Shown here in pieces: positions 1 through 8,956 of a stretch of DNA of 64,000 nt; the stretch's first letter is position 1, and each line of letters begins with the position of its first letter. The DNA comes from Marinobacter daqiaonensis (lineage in GTDB: Bacteria > Pseudomonadota > Gammaproteobacteria > Pseudomonadales > Oleiphilaceae): the NCBI RefSeq assembly GCF_900115285.1, contig NZ_FOYW01000002.1:434001-498000 (forward strand). The letters run 5' to 3'. The notes under the pieces were generated by a model that was given only the letters and a program-made list of their open reading frames with translations, was not told the origin of the DNA and did no database searches. A program made the translations under genes and the position numbers.

Positions 1-110
1 AAGCGACGGAAATTTGACGAAAATTTCTCCCGAAAAACGATCCATGACACGGTGTCCCGCGATCAGATTTTTTAAAATTTAACAAAGTCGTCGAGCAGTT
101 GGAGTGAGCC

Positions 111-527
111 ATGTTTTCTCGCACCATCGGATCATCACGGGCAGGGATCGCCAGCATTGTTATTGCATTTGCCCTGGCCGGATGTGGTGGTGGCAGTACG
201 GGTTCCACCAGCGGCGTGTCCGCAGAGGATAGCCCGACTATCGCGCCCAGTGAGGAGGCGAGCGCCAGTTCCGTCAGCCTGAGCTGGACTGCGCCCGGTA
301 CCCGGGTGAATGGCGAGCAGCTTTCCACGGCTGATCTGGACGGCTACATCGTAAGCTATGGTCAGAGTGTCGATACTCTGGATCAGAGCGCCCGGGTGGA
401 AAGCTGCATCAGTTGCGAATTCACCGTGGCCAACCTGGCTGAAGGGACCTGGTACTTTCGGGTTCAGACCGTGGACACGCTTGGCCTGGTGAGCGAGCCC
501 TCCGAGCCGGTCAGCAAGACCATCTGA
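111..527 (+). CDS. Lipoprotein with fibronectin type III-like domain
   Basis: Predicted 138-aa outer or periplasmic lipoprotein. The N-terminus has a basic start, a hydrophobic stretch and a lipobox LAGC, so the mature protein would begin at Cys25 followed by glycines. A low-complexity Ser/Thr/Glu linker runs to about residue 48. The rest (about 50-138) resembles one fibronectin type III domain: it opens with SVSLSWTAP and later has the GYIVSYG and YFRVQTVD strand patterns. Two cysteines (CISC) lie in the middle of the domain. A GGAG Shine-Dalgarno sits just before the ATG. It is convergent with the CHASE2 kinase gene. The specific role is unknown; such small FN3 lipoproteins are usually adhesive or scaffold proteins of the envelope. 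Confidence 0.75.
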   Translation: MFSRTIGSSRAGIASIVIAFALAGCGGGSTGSTSGVSAEDSPTIAPSEEASASSVSLSWTAPGTRVNGEQLSTADLDGYIVSYGQSVDTLDQSARVESCISCEFTVANLAEGTWYFRVQTVDTLGLVSEPSEPVSKTI

Positions 528-537
528 AGGGCCTCTG

Positions 538-3114
538 TCAGGGGTGGGACGCCTCCGGAAGCTTCAGGGTGAAGGCAGACCCTTCACCGGGTCTTGATTC
601 CACGCTGATCTCGCCCTTGTGCTTTTCCACCACGACGCTGACGAAGGATAGCCCCAGACCCACGCCATGCTTGCCGGCAAGCTCGCTGCTCTTCTGGCGG
701 CGGAACCGGTCAAACAGGGTTGGCAGCTCGAATTCCTCAATACCAGGGCCCTCGTCGGTGACGGTGAGGCAGGCCTGATGGCCGGCGCGAAAAACCTGCA
801 TGGTTACGGTGGTACCTGGTTCGCTGTACTGCACCGCATTGGTCAGCAGATTGATGACGGCCCGCTCAAGCAGCTCGGCGTTGCCCCGCAGCCAGAGATC
901 GTCCTTCCCCAGCAGCACCAGCTTGATGCTCTTTTCCAGGGCCTGCTCGCTGACACTGTCCCGGGCGTTTTCGACAATGGCCAGGAACTCACAGTCGTAG
1001 AAGCGGGTTTCAGTGAGCTGCTCCGCACGGGCCAGCTGCACGAACTCTTCTGCAAGGTGGTAACTGCGACGGGCCAGGCGCCGCAGCTGATCCAGCTGTT
1101 CCGCCTGGACCTCGCCCGGCCGCCGTTTGAGCTGCTCGATAAGCGCCAGCTGGGACACCAGCGGCGAGCGAACGTCGTGGGAAATAAAGTCGATGGCCTC
1201 CCGGTGCTGGCGTTGCTGCTCCCTCAGCTCGGAGATGTCCGAAATATTGGCGATAATGCCGTTCTGACTGCTGTCCGGCAGGGTGAAGGGGGCAAAGTGG
1301 ATGAGGAAGTCGCGACCGTTAAGATGCAGGTCCACCGTGCGGCTCTGTTGCTGGGTCAGAGTATCCGCCAGGGTTTCCGCCCAGCCTGGCGATCTTGGAT
1401 CGTGACCCTGCAGTAGCGTCGCCAGGGCCATGCCCTGAAGGCTTGGCTGGGGTTCCCTGAACCAGTGGGGAACATGACCGTTGGCGAACAGGATCAGGCC
1501 CAGGGCATCAGTGACGATGATGCCGTCCGGCATATGTTCAAAGCTTCGCCAGATAAAGCTCTGAATATGATTCAGTCGCTGGGTGGCCCGCTGTGCCCGG
1601 TTGATCCGGGTCGACAGGTTTTCACGCTCCACGGTCACCGGCTGGCCGCTGGTCGGTGGTTGTAACTGTAACCGGCTGAGGTAGCGCTCTGCCGCCGCCC
1701 CGGCCAACCCCGGCGGGAGTTTCAGGGCGAGCTGGTAACGGGTATCTCCGCGGGTCAGGACCACGCGGCTGACGCCATCATGGTGGCTCCAGAGGCCGGC
1801 AGGATTGTGCCAGGCTGCGTGGGGGTCGTCTGCCAGGTTTTCCTGCTGCAGAACCGCCCCGCCTTCCTTGAGCAGCCAGCCCTCCGGATTCAGGAGACGG
1901 CGAAGGTTGTCCAGGATCTGACGGGGGTGGCGATGGTGGAGGGCGGGCAGGTGCAGCAGGTTGCCGCGCTCAAGCACGTCGATCTGCTGGTTGAGGAACC
2001 GGTTGGCCAGGGACAGGCGTCGGGCACTCCATAGCGGGAAGGCGATGACCGGTACCAGGAGGGCGTTGGCCACCGGTAGCCAGAGGTTGAATGCCAGCAG
2101 ACTGACCAGGCTGCCCGCCAGGATCAGCAGGAACAGCAGCCCTGAAAAAATGAAAGTACGGCTGGGTCTGAGCCGGGGCAGGATGAGGACGATCAGCAGG
2201 CCTGTGAGCAGTGCGAGGCCGACGGACCAGCCTGCGGAAATGTCGCGGATCAGTTCCCCGTCCCGCGCCGCCGCCAGTACATTGGCGTGAAACTCAACGC
2301 CCGGCATGGGCTGGGCCAGGCCGGAAAAGGGTGTTGGCAGGACATCCCCGAAACCTGCGGCGGTGGCGCCAATGAGAACGGTGGTGCCCTTCAGCCACTG
2401 ATTCCGTGGGCTGTCGATCAGCAGGTCGCTGTAGGAATAGCTGGTGTAGGTGCCGCCCCGACCGGCCAGCGGAACCCGTACGAACTGGCTGCGGACGTTC
2501 ATGTAGGCGGGGGCATGAATGCCCTCGAAGGCTGTGGGCACGACTGAGGGTTGGCCGCGGTTGGCCACCAGGCCCATGGCGGGCCAGAGTTCGTTGCCAA
2601 GGCCGTTATACAGGTACAGGCCCCGTGCAATGCCGTCGGCATCCAGTTCCACGTGGGCGTGACCAATGGCGAAAGCGGCGTTGGCGAGGGTCGGAGTGGG
2701 CAGCTGTTCCCGGAACAGGTCATTCTGGCTGCTGGGGGCAATATAGAGGGGCAGGACAACCCGGCCGTGTTCCGACATGGCGCTCGCCAATGCCTGATCA
2801 TGGACGGCCGGCTCGGCAAACAGGATGTCCACCAGGATGGTTTCGGCGCCGGCTTCGTTCAGGTAGCGGATCAGGTCAGCGTGCACGGCCCGAGGCCAGG
2901 GCCAGGGTCCGATTTCGGCTAGGCTTTTTTCATCAATGGCCACCAGCACGATGTCCTCCGGGGCGGAGGGGGGCCAGCTTGTGATAAGGGTATCGTACAG
3001 CCAGTTATCCAGCCTCTGGGGGAGGGTGGTCAGCTGCAGGAGCAAAAGGATGCCGACGAGGGGCACGGCCAGTGTCCAGGCGGAGCGTTTAGAAAAAAAC
3101 CAATCCCTCGTCAT
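538..3114 (-). CDS. CHASE2-domain membrane sensor histidine kinase
   Basis: Hybrid-free sensor kinase of 858 aa, probably phosphorylating the OmpR-type regulator encoded upstream in the same operon. Order of parts: a TM helix (about 13-30), a periplasmic CHASE2 domain (about 35-290), a cluster of TM helices (about 295-365), a cytoplasmic linker, a PAS-like domain (about 520-630), the HisKA H-box with phospho-acceptor His646 in ISHDVRSPL, and a HATPase domain with N-box NLLTNAVQYS, G1 DEGPGI and G2 GVGLGLSF. All catalytic motifs are present, so it should be active. CHASE2 is an extracytoplasmic sensing domain whose ligand is usually unknown. The gene is third in the regulator-FecR-kinase operon, 62 bp after the FecR gene. 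Confidence 0.93.
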   Translation of the reverse strand: MTRDWFFSKRSAWTLAVPLVGILLLLQLTTLPQRLDNWLYDTLITSWPPSAPEDIVLVAIDEKSLAEIGPWPWPRAVHADLIRYLNEAGAETILVDILFAEPAVHDQALASAMSEHGRVVLPLYIAPSSQNDLFREQLPTPTLANAAFAIGHAHVELDADGIARGLYLYNGLGNELWPAMGLVANRGQPSVVPTAFEGIHAPAYMNVRSQFVRVPLAGRGGTYTSYSYSDLLIDSPRNQWLKGTTVLIGATAAGFGDVLPTPFSGLAQPMPGVEFHANVLAAARDGELIRDISAGWSVGLALLTGLLIVLILPRLRPSRTFIFSGLLFLLILAGSLVSLLAFNLWLPVANALLVPVIAFPLWSARRLSLANRFLNQQIDVLERGNLLHLPALHHRHPRQILDNLRRLLNPEGWLLKEGGAVLQQENLADDPHAAWHNPAGLWSHHDGVSRVVLTRGDTRYQLALKLPPGLAGAAAERYLSRLQLQPPTSGQPVTVERENLSTRINRAQRATQRLNHIQSFIWRSFEHMPDGIIVTDALGLILFANGHVPHWFREPQPSLQGMALATLLQGHDPRSPGWAETLADTLTQQQSRTVDLHLNGRDFLIHFAPFTLPDSSQNGIIANISDISELREQQRQHREAIDFISHDVRSPLVSQLALIEQLKRRPGEVQAEQLDQLRRLARRSYHLAEEFVQLARAEQLTETRFYDCEFLAIVENARDSVSEQALEKSIKLVLLGKDDLWLRGNAELLERAVINLLTNAVQYSEPGTTVTMQVFRAGHQACLTVTDEGPGIEEFELPTLFDRFRRQKSSELAGKHGVGLGLSFVSVVVEKHKGEISVESRPGEGSAFTLKLPEASHP

Positions 3115-3176
3115 GGGCCCTGCTGTGGTGATAATGGGTTGCGGCGCCTCGTGGGGAGCGGTGTACCGGGAAGCTC

Positions 3177-4802
3177 CTATTCCACGAATAATTCTCGCCC
3201 GGGACCCCAGCGCCCCGCCATTGGACCTTCGGAGACCGCCCTCAACCGCACAAAATACCTTCTACCGGGAATCAGGCGCAAGGCCGCCGTGGTGTCGTTG
3301 ACGGTGGCTTCCTTGATAACCTCCTCGAAAGAGGGGTCTTCTGAAAGCTGCAGCAGGTAGCCTGAGGCGTTGTCGAGACTCTCCCAGAAGATACGAACCT
3401 GACGGTCAATGTAGTTGGCACTGATCACCCGGACCGGCGGCAGAGTGCCGTTCACCAGCAGACTTCGCGTCTCACTGGTGGCCACGGAATTGCCGCCCGC
3501 CTCCGTTACCACCCGCCAGTAATACTGGCCCGGACTCAGGGGCCTGTCCGGGAGGGCCGAATTGCGGGGGCTCCAGGTGCTGCTGGCGACCAGGTTGTTG
3601 AAACTTTCGGTGCGGGAGATTTCAATCCGGGCCTGTTCGTTCTCTCCATTGAATTTCCAGCGGAATCGGGGCTGGTCGCTGTCCACTGCAGCCCTTTCCT
3701 GCGGTTCCAGGAGCGCTGCTGCCCTGGCTGCCAGGTCGACCTGAATGGAGGCGGTCGCCGGCATCCCGCTGATTCCGTCACCGGTGAGGGCGGACACCTC
3801 CAGCCGGTATTCACCGTTGGCCAGGTCGGTCAGGGCAACCCGGTTATCGCGGGTCTGTTCCCGGCGAATCCAGCGACCGGAGTCCGCTTCGACAATATCC
3901 ACCTGGTAGAGGTCCGCCCCGTTCGCTTCCCAGGAAAAATCCTGGGGCAGGGCACTGAGCATGGCGGGTATCGGCAGTGTCTGGGGTGCAGGAGGCAGGC
4001 GGTGGAACCTGAGTTCTGCGGAACCACTGCTGGCCAGGGAAGCGCCGTAGCCCGCCGGAATGTCGCGGCTGTTACCGGGCCGGCCAAAAGCCACCTTGCC
4101 CTCGGTCACCTGCACACGGCTGCCGCCGGCGTCCGCCTGGAGGGCAAAGGCGGTGCCCCGAACGGCGGCAATGGCGGAGGGCGTTTCAATTTCAAAGCGT
4201 GAGCCATCCTCGACCATCGGGCGCACCCGGTTACTGATGGCGCCACGCTCCAGCCGCATGCGGGTGTCCGTCATTCCGGCCCGCCCATACCGTGTGAGGC
4301 GATTGAACACCACCGAACTGGCGGGATTGATGCGCACGACCGAGCCGTCCGCCAACTCAATGGTGGCGAGGCCGTCGCGGGTGATGACTGTGTCACCGGC
4401 CCGGATAAGGTCGCCCTCGTTGAGCCGGCGCAAACGGCCACTGTTGGCGGTGCGCGCCTGCACGTCGCCCTTCAGTCCCGTGACGCGGGCCGGTTCCGGC
4501 TGCTGGCGAAGCCAGGATACCGGAATCCGGAGAGTGTCGCCGGCGCCAAGGGCGGATGGGGTCCGGATCCTGTTGTAGCTGGCCAGCTGTTGGGCCGAGG
4601 TGGTGTCGGTCAGCAGTTCGCGGGCGACCTGCTGGAAATTTTCACCGGCTTTAAGGGTATAGACCCAGTCGGGGCTGGCCAGCCCCTGGGCCGGTCCCGA
4701 ACCACGGCTCACCGCCAGTTCCGCCTGAATGGGGGCCGACCCCAGGCTGAGGATCAGCAGCACGGCGAGAAAGGCAAAAGGCGAGCGGGACAGCTGTATC
4801 AT
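3177..4802 (-). CDS. LysM/FecR-domain envelope protein
   Basis: Exported protein of 541 aa. I chose the ATG at 4802 because a signal peptide (hydrophobic core FAFLAVLLILSLG, cleavage after IQAE or nearby) follows directly; an open frame continues upstream but overlaps the regulator gene and looks non-coding. A LysM module (about 35-85, YTLKAGENFQQVAREL) should bind peptidoglycan. A FecR domain (about 115-230, including GDTVITRDGLATIEL and AVRGTAF) follows, then FN3-like beta repeats to the C-terminus (for example QYYWRVVTEAGG). FecR here is probably a periplasmic structural or sensing domain, not an anti-sigma factor, because no sigma factor gene is adjacent. The position between the regulator and the CHASE2 kinase suggests an accessory sensing role; this is inference. 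Confidence 0.85.
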   Translation of the reverse strand: MIQLSRSPFAFLAVLLILSLGSAPIQAELAVSRGSGPAQGLASPDWVYTLKAGENFQQVARELLTDTTSAQQLASYNRIRTPSALGAGDTLRIPVSWLRQQPEPARVTGLKGDVQARTANSGRLRRLNEGDLIRAGDTVITRDGLATIELADGSVVRINPASSVVFNRLTRYGRAGMTDTRMRLERGAISNRVRPMVEDGSRFEIETPSAIAAVRGTAFALQADAGGSRVQVTEGKVAFGRPGNSRDIPAGYGASLASSGSAELRFHRLPPAPQTLPIPAMLSALPQDFSWEANGADLYQVDIVEADSGRWIRREQTRDNRVALTDLANGEYRLEVSALTGDGISGMPATASIQVDLAARAAALLEPQERAAVDSDQPRFRWKFNGENEQARIEISRTESFNNLVASSTWSPRNSALPDRPLSPGQYYWRVVTEAGGNSVATSETRSLLVNGTLPPVRVISANYIDRQVRIFWESLDNASGYLLQLSEDPSFEEVIKEATVNDTTAALRLIPGRRYFVRLRAVSEGPMAGRWGPGRELFVE

Positions 4803-4837
4803 GTCGATGACCGGGCGCAAGGTTCGGGCTGAGTGAG

Positions 4838-5551
4838 TCAGGCGGATGTGACTTCTTCCGCAGCGGCATCGGCCATGGCTTCGAGCCGGTAACCCCGCTG
4901 GTAAATGGTCTTGATCCGGAAACCGTTGTCCGGATTCAGGCCAAGTCGGCGTCGCAGCCGGCTCATATGGGTATCCACGGTACGGGTGTTGATGTCCCGC
5001 GTCAGACCCCATACCCGTTCCAGCAGCATCTCACGGGTCAGCAGCCGGCCCTGGTTCTGGAACAGGAACAGGGTCAGGTCAAAGTCCTTGTCGGTCAGAG
5101 TGAGCCGCTCCCCATTCAGTGCGATGGTGCGACGGCTGGTATTGACCACGAAGGGGCCATAGTGGAGTTCTTCCTTGTCGGAATCCGGGTTGGAACGCCG
5201 GGCCAGGGCGTTGATTCGCGCGATCAGTTCGGCCGGCCGGGCGGGTTTCGACAGGTAGTCGTCGGCACCGGCGTCCAGAGCCTGAACAATGTCCTGCTCA
5301 CTGTCCCTCTGGGTGAGGAAGACCACGGGTACCGGCCAGTTCAGTTGGGCGCGGATGTCCCGCAGGACGTCCAGCCCGGTCATGTCGGGAATCTGCCAGT
5401 CGAGAATCATCAGATCGTAACTGCGGTGAAGCACCGCGCTCAGGAAAGACTGTCCGGTCGGGAAACTGTCGCAGGGATGGCCCTGGTCGGACAGTATCTG
5501 CTGTACATGCTGGGCCTGTTCGTATTCGTCTTCCAGCAGGGCAATACGCAT
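4838..5551 (-). CDS. OmpR/PhoB-family response regulator
   Basis: DNA-binding response regulator of 237 aa. The receiver domain (1-120) carries the acidic pair Glu7/Asp8, phospho-acceptor Asp51 in LMILDWQIPD, and the KPARPAEL lysine motif. The C-terminal winged helix (about 130-225) ends with the usual VDTHMSRLRRRL recognition helix and a YQRGYRL wing. It is the first gene of the operon regulator, LysM/FecR protein, CHASE2 kinase, with only 35 bp to the next start, so the kinase is the expected partner. Target genes cannot be deduced from the window, but two palindromes just upstream could be autoregulatory sites. Confidence 0.93.
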   Translation of the reverse strand: MRIALLEDEYEQAQHVQQILSDQGHPCDSFPTGQSFLSAVLHRSYDLMILDWQIPDMTGLDVLRDIRAQLNWPVPVVFLTQRDSEQDIVQALDAGADDYLSKPARPAELIARINALARRSNPDSDKEELHYGPFVVNTSRRTIALNGERLTLTDKDFDLTLFLFQNQGRLLTREMLLERVWGLTRDINTRTVDTHMSRLRRRLGLNPDNGFRIKTIYQRGYRLEAMADAAAEEVTSA

Positions 5552-5605
5552 GAACTTTCTCCTGAGTGTCTCGTTCGCACCGTCATGCCGAGGCCGCCGT
5601 TACTG

Positions 5606-5637
5606 AAACGGCCGTTTAGTTGACTATATTGTGTCAA
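5606..5637. promoter_or_regulatory. Two adjacent palindromes upstream of the response-regulator operon
   Basis: A perfect 12-bp palindrome AAACGGCCGTTT (5606-5617) is followed at once by the inverted repeat TTGAC-N8-GTCAA (5620-5637). Both lie 55-86 bp before the regulator start codon, in the 128-bp gap after topoisomerase III. They are plausible operator sites for an OmpR-type or other dimeric regulator. I cannot place a convincing -35/-10 pair. Confidence 0.4.
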
Positions 5638-5679
5638 ATCTCTACACACACGTCAGTGTCATTATGTAGATTTCCGTAA

Positions 5680-7863
5680 TCAGCGTGTTAGAGCCGCCGG
5701 CGTGCCGCTGTCATCGTTAACCGTTTGTCGGCAGGAAGGAAAATTACTGCAGCCCCAGAACCAGCCCCGATGGCTTTTGCGTCTCACCAGGGGGGCATAG
5801 CAAGCGGGACAGGGCCAGGGTTTCTGGCTGGTGCCATCCTCGGGTGCGACCTCCTCGATGGGGCGGGTGCCCTTGCAGTCGGGGAACCGGCTACAGGCGT
5901 GAAAGCGACCGAACTTGCCCTCCCGGATCCGCATTGGCGCCCGGCATTTGGGACAGTGGACCGACCCGGAATCAGCTTCTCCGGTCGGTGCCGGGTGCCG
6001 GGGGCTGCTGGTGGGCCGGCGGATAAAACCGACGATCTGATCCTTTAGCTGATCGATGAAGGCCCGTGGGTCACCCTCGCCGGCACGAATCTGCTCAAGG
6101 GTGGCTTCCCAGAGGGCGGTCATATCGGGCTGGCTGATGGACTCCGGCAACGCGTGAATCAGGTCGCGGCCTTTCTCCGTTGCCCGGATAAACCGGCCTT
6201 CCCGATAGAGGTAATCGCGCCGGAAAAGGGTTTCAATAATGGCCGCACGGGTGGCCTCGGTACCCAGCCCGTCGGTGTCCCTGAGGGTTTTGCGCAGCTC
6301 GGGATCAGCCACGAAGCGGGCGATGTTGGTCATCGCCGAGAGCAAGGTGGCGTCCGTGAAATGACTCGGCGGCTGGGTCAGGCGTTCCTTTACCGAGGCA
6401 TCGGTGCAGGTGACGTCATCCCCCTTCTCCAGTCGAGGCAGGGGCGCCCTGGGGGTGGTGCCGCCGTTGTTTTCCCGCTGCCGGGGCTCCAGCGCTTTCC
6501 AGCCGGGTTCCAGCACCGCGGTTTCCGTGGCCCGGAAGTCGTGACCGGCAATGGTCAGGTCCAGCCGGCCTTCCCGGTGAATGGCGCTGGCCATGAACTG
6601 CATCAGGTAATAGCGGGCGATGAGGTTGTAGACGTTCTCCTCGCCCTGGCTCAGCCTCCCCGCCGGCCGACTCCGGAGCGTGGGGATTATGGCGTGATGG
6701 GCATCCACTTTGGCGTCGTTCCAGGCAGCGCTTCGCCGTTGCAGGTCGAGGTTTCCGGCAGTGTCGGCGAGACTGCCGTCCACCTGCCCGATGGCCCTGA
6801 CCACACCCGGCGCCTGGGCCAGGTGCCCCTCCGGCAGGTAGCGGGAGTCGGAGCGGGGATAAGTGATGAGCTGGTGCTTCTCATAGAGGGACTGGGCGGT
6901 GTCCAGCACATCTTTTGCCCCCATGCGGAACACCTTGCCAGCTTCGATCTGCAGCGCCGACAGGGACAGTGGCAGCGGTGGCGCCTCATCCCGGTCCCGG
7001 AAGCGGGATTGAGTGATCCGGCCCGGTCTGCCCGTTACCCCATTGGCAATCTCGTCCGCGACCGTCCGGCTGATCAGCCGGTTCTCTTCATCCAGGTGAT
7101 CGTTGTCCAGCTGGTCGAGTTGGCTTTCCGAAGGCATCCAGCGGGCCTGGAAGGGCGACGGATTCTCCCCTTCCGCGGCTTGCGCTGTTATGGTCACCCG
7201 ATACCAGGGCCTGGCCTCGAAATCGGCTATGGTGTCGTCCCGGTGTACCACCAGGCCCAGTACCGGCGTCTGCACACGACCCACGGAATAGACGCCATCA
7301 GCCCCTTGCTGGCGATAGCTCAGGGTGTAGTAGCGGGTCAGGTTGATGCCGTACAGCCAGTCCGCCCGTTGCCGTGCCAGCGCGGAGTGGGACAGGCGCC
7401 GGAACTCCCGGTTGTCCCGGGGGGCGGCCAGGGCCCGGGCGACGGCGTCCGGAGTCAGATCGTTGATCAGCACCCGCTCCACCGGGCATCTGGCGCCCGC
7501 GTAGCGGATGACTTCGTCCACCAGCAGCTGGCCTTCCCGGTCCGGGTCGCCGGCGTGGATGATGATCTCGGCCTTGCGGATCAGTGACGAAAGCACACCG
7601 AGCTGCTTTGCCACGCTTTCCTTGGGGGTCAGCTGCCACTGTTCGGGAAACACCGGCAGGTCCTCCATTCGCCAGGATTTCCAGCGGGCGTGGTAGCTGG
7701 CCGGCTCCGCCGGCTCCAGCAGATGGCCGATGCACCAGCTGACCACCACGCCCTGGTCACCCTCACCGCAGCGCAACCAGCCCGGGCCTTTCTGGACAGG
7801 GCCGGGAAGGGCCGCGGCAATGGCGCGGCCAAGGCTGGGTTTTTCGGCGATATAGAGGCGCAT
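5680..7863 (-). CDS. topB: DNA topoisomerase III (type IA)
   Basis: Type IA topoisomerase of 727 aa that passes single strands through a transient break, decatenating DNA and resolving recombination or replication intermediates. I start at the ATG at 7863, giving MRLYIAEKPSL, the standard family N-terminus; a GTG three codons upstream is the alternative. The Toprim domain shows EKPS (Glu7) and DPDREGQLL; the active-site tyrosine is Tyr335 in the motif LITYPRSDSRY. The C-terminus carries two four-cysteine zinc ribbons (CPKC...C...C and CPAC...C...C), more like topoisomerase I tails than the shorter E. coli TopB. It is transcribed away from bolA, with a 131-bp divergent gap. Confidence 0.95.
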   Translation of the reverse strand: MRLYIAEKPSLGRAIAAALPGPVQKGPGWLRCGEGDQGVVVSWCIGHLLEPAEPASYHARWKSWRMEDLPVFPEQWQLTPKESVAKQLGVLSSLIRKAEIIIHAGDPDREGQLLVDEVIRYAGARCPVERVLINDLTPDAVARALAAPRDNREFRRLSHSALARQRADWLYGINLTRYYTLSYRQQGADGVYSVGRVQTPVLGLVVHRDDTIADFEARPWYRVTITAQAAEGENPSPFQARWMPSESQLDQLDNDHLDEENRLISRTVADEIANGVTGRPGRITQSRFRDRDEAPPLPLSLSALQIEAGKVFRMGAKDVLDTAQSLYEKHQLITYPRSDSRYLPEGHLAQAPGVVRAIGQVDGSLADTAGNLDLQRRSAAWNDAKVDAHHAIIPTLRSRPAGRLSQGEENVYNLIARYYLMQFMASAIHREGRLDLTIAGHDFRATETAVLEPGWKALEPRQRENNGGTTPRAPLPRLEKGDDVTCTDASVKERLTQPPSHFTDATLLSAMTNIARFVADPELRKTLRDTDGLGTEATRAAIIETLFRRDYLYREGRFIRATEKGRDLIHALPESISQPDMTALWEATLEQIRAGEGDPRAFIDQLKDQIVGFIRRPTSSPRHPAPTGEADSGSVHCPKCRAPMRIREGKFGRFHACSRFPDCKGTRPIEEVAPEDGTSQKPWPCPACYAPLVRRKSHRGWFWGCSNFPSCRQTVNDDSGTPAALTR

Positions 7864-7994
7864 GGCTGGCACGGTGTTGGGAGCGGCGGCTAGGGACAGG
7901 CAAGATGGCCCCTTGTCCAGCGACTGTCAAGGCTGCCTGGCCGCGAGCAGTGGTGTAGACTGGTGGTAATTCCGACAAAGGAGATCAACAGAGT

Positions 7995-8321
7995 ATGCAG
8001 ATACAGCGGGCGATTGAGCAAAAGCTGGGTCAGCGCTTTGAAGGCGGTCATCTGACCGTGGAAAACGAGAGCCATATGCACAGCGTGCCACCGAATTCAG
8101 AGACCCATTTCAAGGTGACGCTGATTTCGGACAAATTCGCGGACCAGTCGAAGGTTCGGCGGCACCAGGCGGTTTACCAGGCCCTGGCGGAGGAAATGCA
8201 GGGGGGTGTCCATGCTCTTGCACTGCATCTGTATACCCCCGGGGAATGGGAGCAGACCGGCGGCCAGGTTCCTGCCTCGCCCAACTGCATGGGCGGTTCC
8301 AAGAAGGAGCAGGCGTCATGA
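7995..8321 (+). CDS. bolA: BolA family protein
   Basis: BolA-fold protein of 108 aa. Recognisable signatures are the N-terminal IQRAIEQKL helix, the ESHMHSVPP segment with the conserved histidine, the FKVTLIS strand, and RRHQAVYQAL with the second conserved His before a final helix (LALHLYTPGEW). BolA proteins pair with monothiol glutaredoxins to handle [2Fe-2S] clusters and affect envelope and stress physiology. A good AAGGAG Shine-Dalgarno precedes the ATG. The stop overlaps the ATG of the next gene (ATGA), so the two are translationally coupled. The C-terminal 25 residues are an unstructured extension containing one Cys. Confidence 0.9.
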   Translation: MQIQRAIEQKLGQRFEGGHLTVENESHMHSVPPNSETHFKVTLISDKFADQSKVRRHQAVYQALAEEMQGGVHALALHLYTPGEWEQTGGQVPASPNCMGGSKKEQAS

Positions 8322-8941
8322 GTCAGTTTTTCCAGATTCATCCGGACAATCCCCAGAAGCGGCTGGTCCACCAGGCGGTGGATATCCTTCGTAAAGGCGG
8401 TGTCGTGGTCTATCCCACCGATTCTGCCTATGCCATCGGCTGCCACCTGGACGACAAGCAGGCGGCGGACCGCATCAAGCGGATCCGCAAGCTGGATGAC
8501 AAACACAACTTCACGCTGATGTGCCGGGATCTGTCTGACGTGGGCGTCTATGCCAAGGTGGACAACACCCAGTACCGCCTGTTGAAGACCTTCACGCCCG
8601 GCCCCTACACCTTCATTCTGGACGCCACCAGCGAAGTGCCCCGGCGACTGCTGAATCCGAAGCGCCGCACCATCGGGCTGCGGGTACCGGACAACGCCAT
8701 TGTCCAGGCCCTGTTGGGGGAGCTGGGCGAGCCCATCATGAGCAGTACCCTGATTCTGCCGGGCGAGGAGAATCCGATGACGGATCCCTACGAGATCCGT
8801 GAAATGCTCGAGCATGAGCTCGACCTGATCATTGACGGTGGTTTCTGCGGCATGGAGGCAACCACCGTGGTGAACATGACCGGCGATGTGCCGGAAGTCA
8901 CCCGCGAGGGCAAGGGTGACCCCGAGCCGTTCAGGGTCTGA
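8318..8941 (+). CDS. YciO/Sua5/YrdC family protein (threonylcarbamoyl-AMP synthase-like)
   Basis: Protein of 207 aa with the YrdC/Sua5 fold. The start at 8318 is set by the AAGGAG site and the ATGA overlap with bolA. Diagnostic stretches are GGVVVYPTDSAYAIGC near residue 30, KRIRKLDDKHNFTLMC, the PGPYTFIL strand, and RTIGLRVPD. Sua5/YrdC members make threonylcarbamoyl-AMP from Thr, bicarbonate and ATP for t6A in tRNA. This one looks closer to the YciO subfamily, whose in vivo role is less certain, because of the KLDDKHNFTLMC segment and the short length without a Sua5 C-terminal domain. Confidence 0.88.
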   Translation: MSQFFQIHPDNPQKRLVHQAVDILRKGGVVVYPTDSAYAIGCHLDDKQAADRIKRIRKLDDKHNFTLMCRDLSDVGVYAKVDNTQYRLLKTFTPGPYTFILDATSEVPRRLLNPKRRTIGLRVPDNAIVQALLGELGEPIMSSTLILPGEENPMTDPYEIREMLEHELDLIIDGGFCGMEATTVVNMTGDVPEVTREGKGDPEPFRV

Positions 8942-8956
8942 TTTCGAATTAGACGG

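Noticed and set aside
667..1416. Long open frame on the plus strand opposite the kinase gene (249 codons).
   Set aside because: It is antisense to a well-supported histidine kinase in GC-rich DNA, where opposite-strand frames stay open by chance. The same holds for the long frame 6154-7587 opposite topoisomerase III, 20269-21480 opposite the AAA+ gene, and 33900-35174 opposite the S15 hydrolase.
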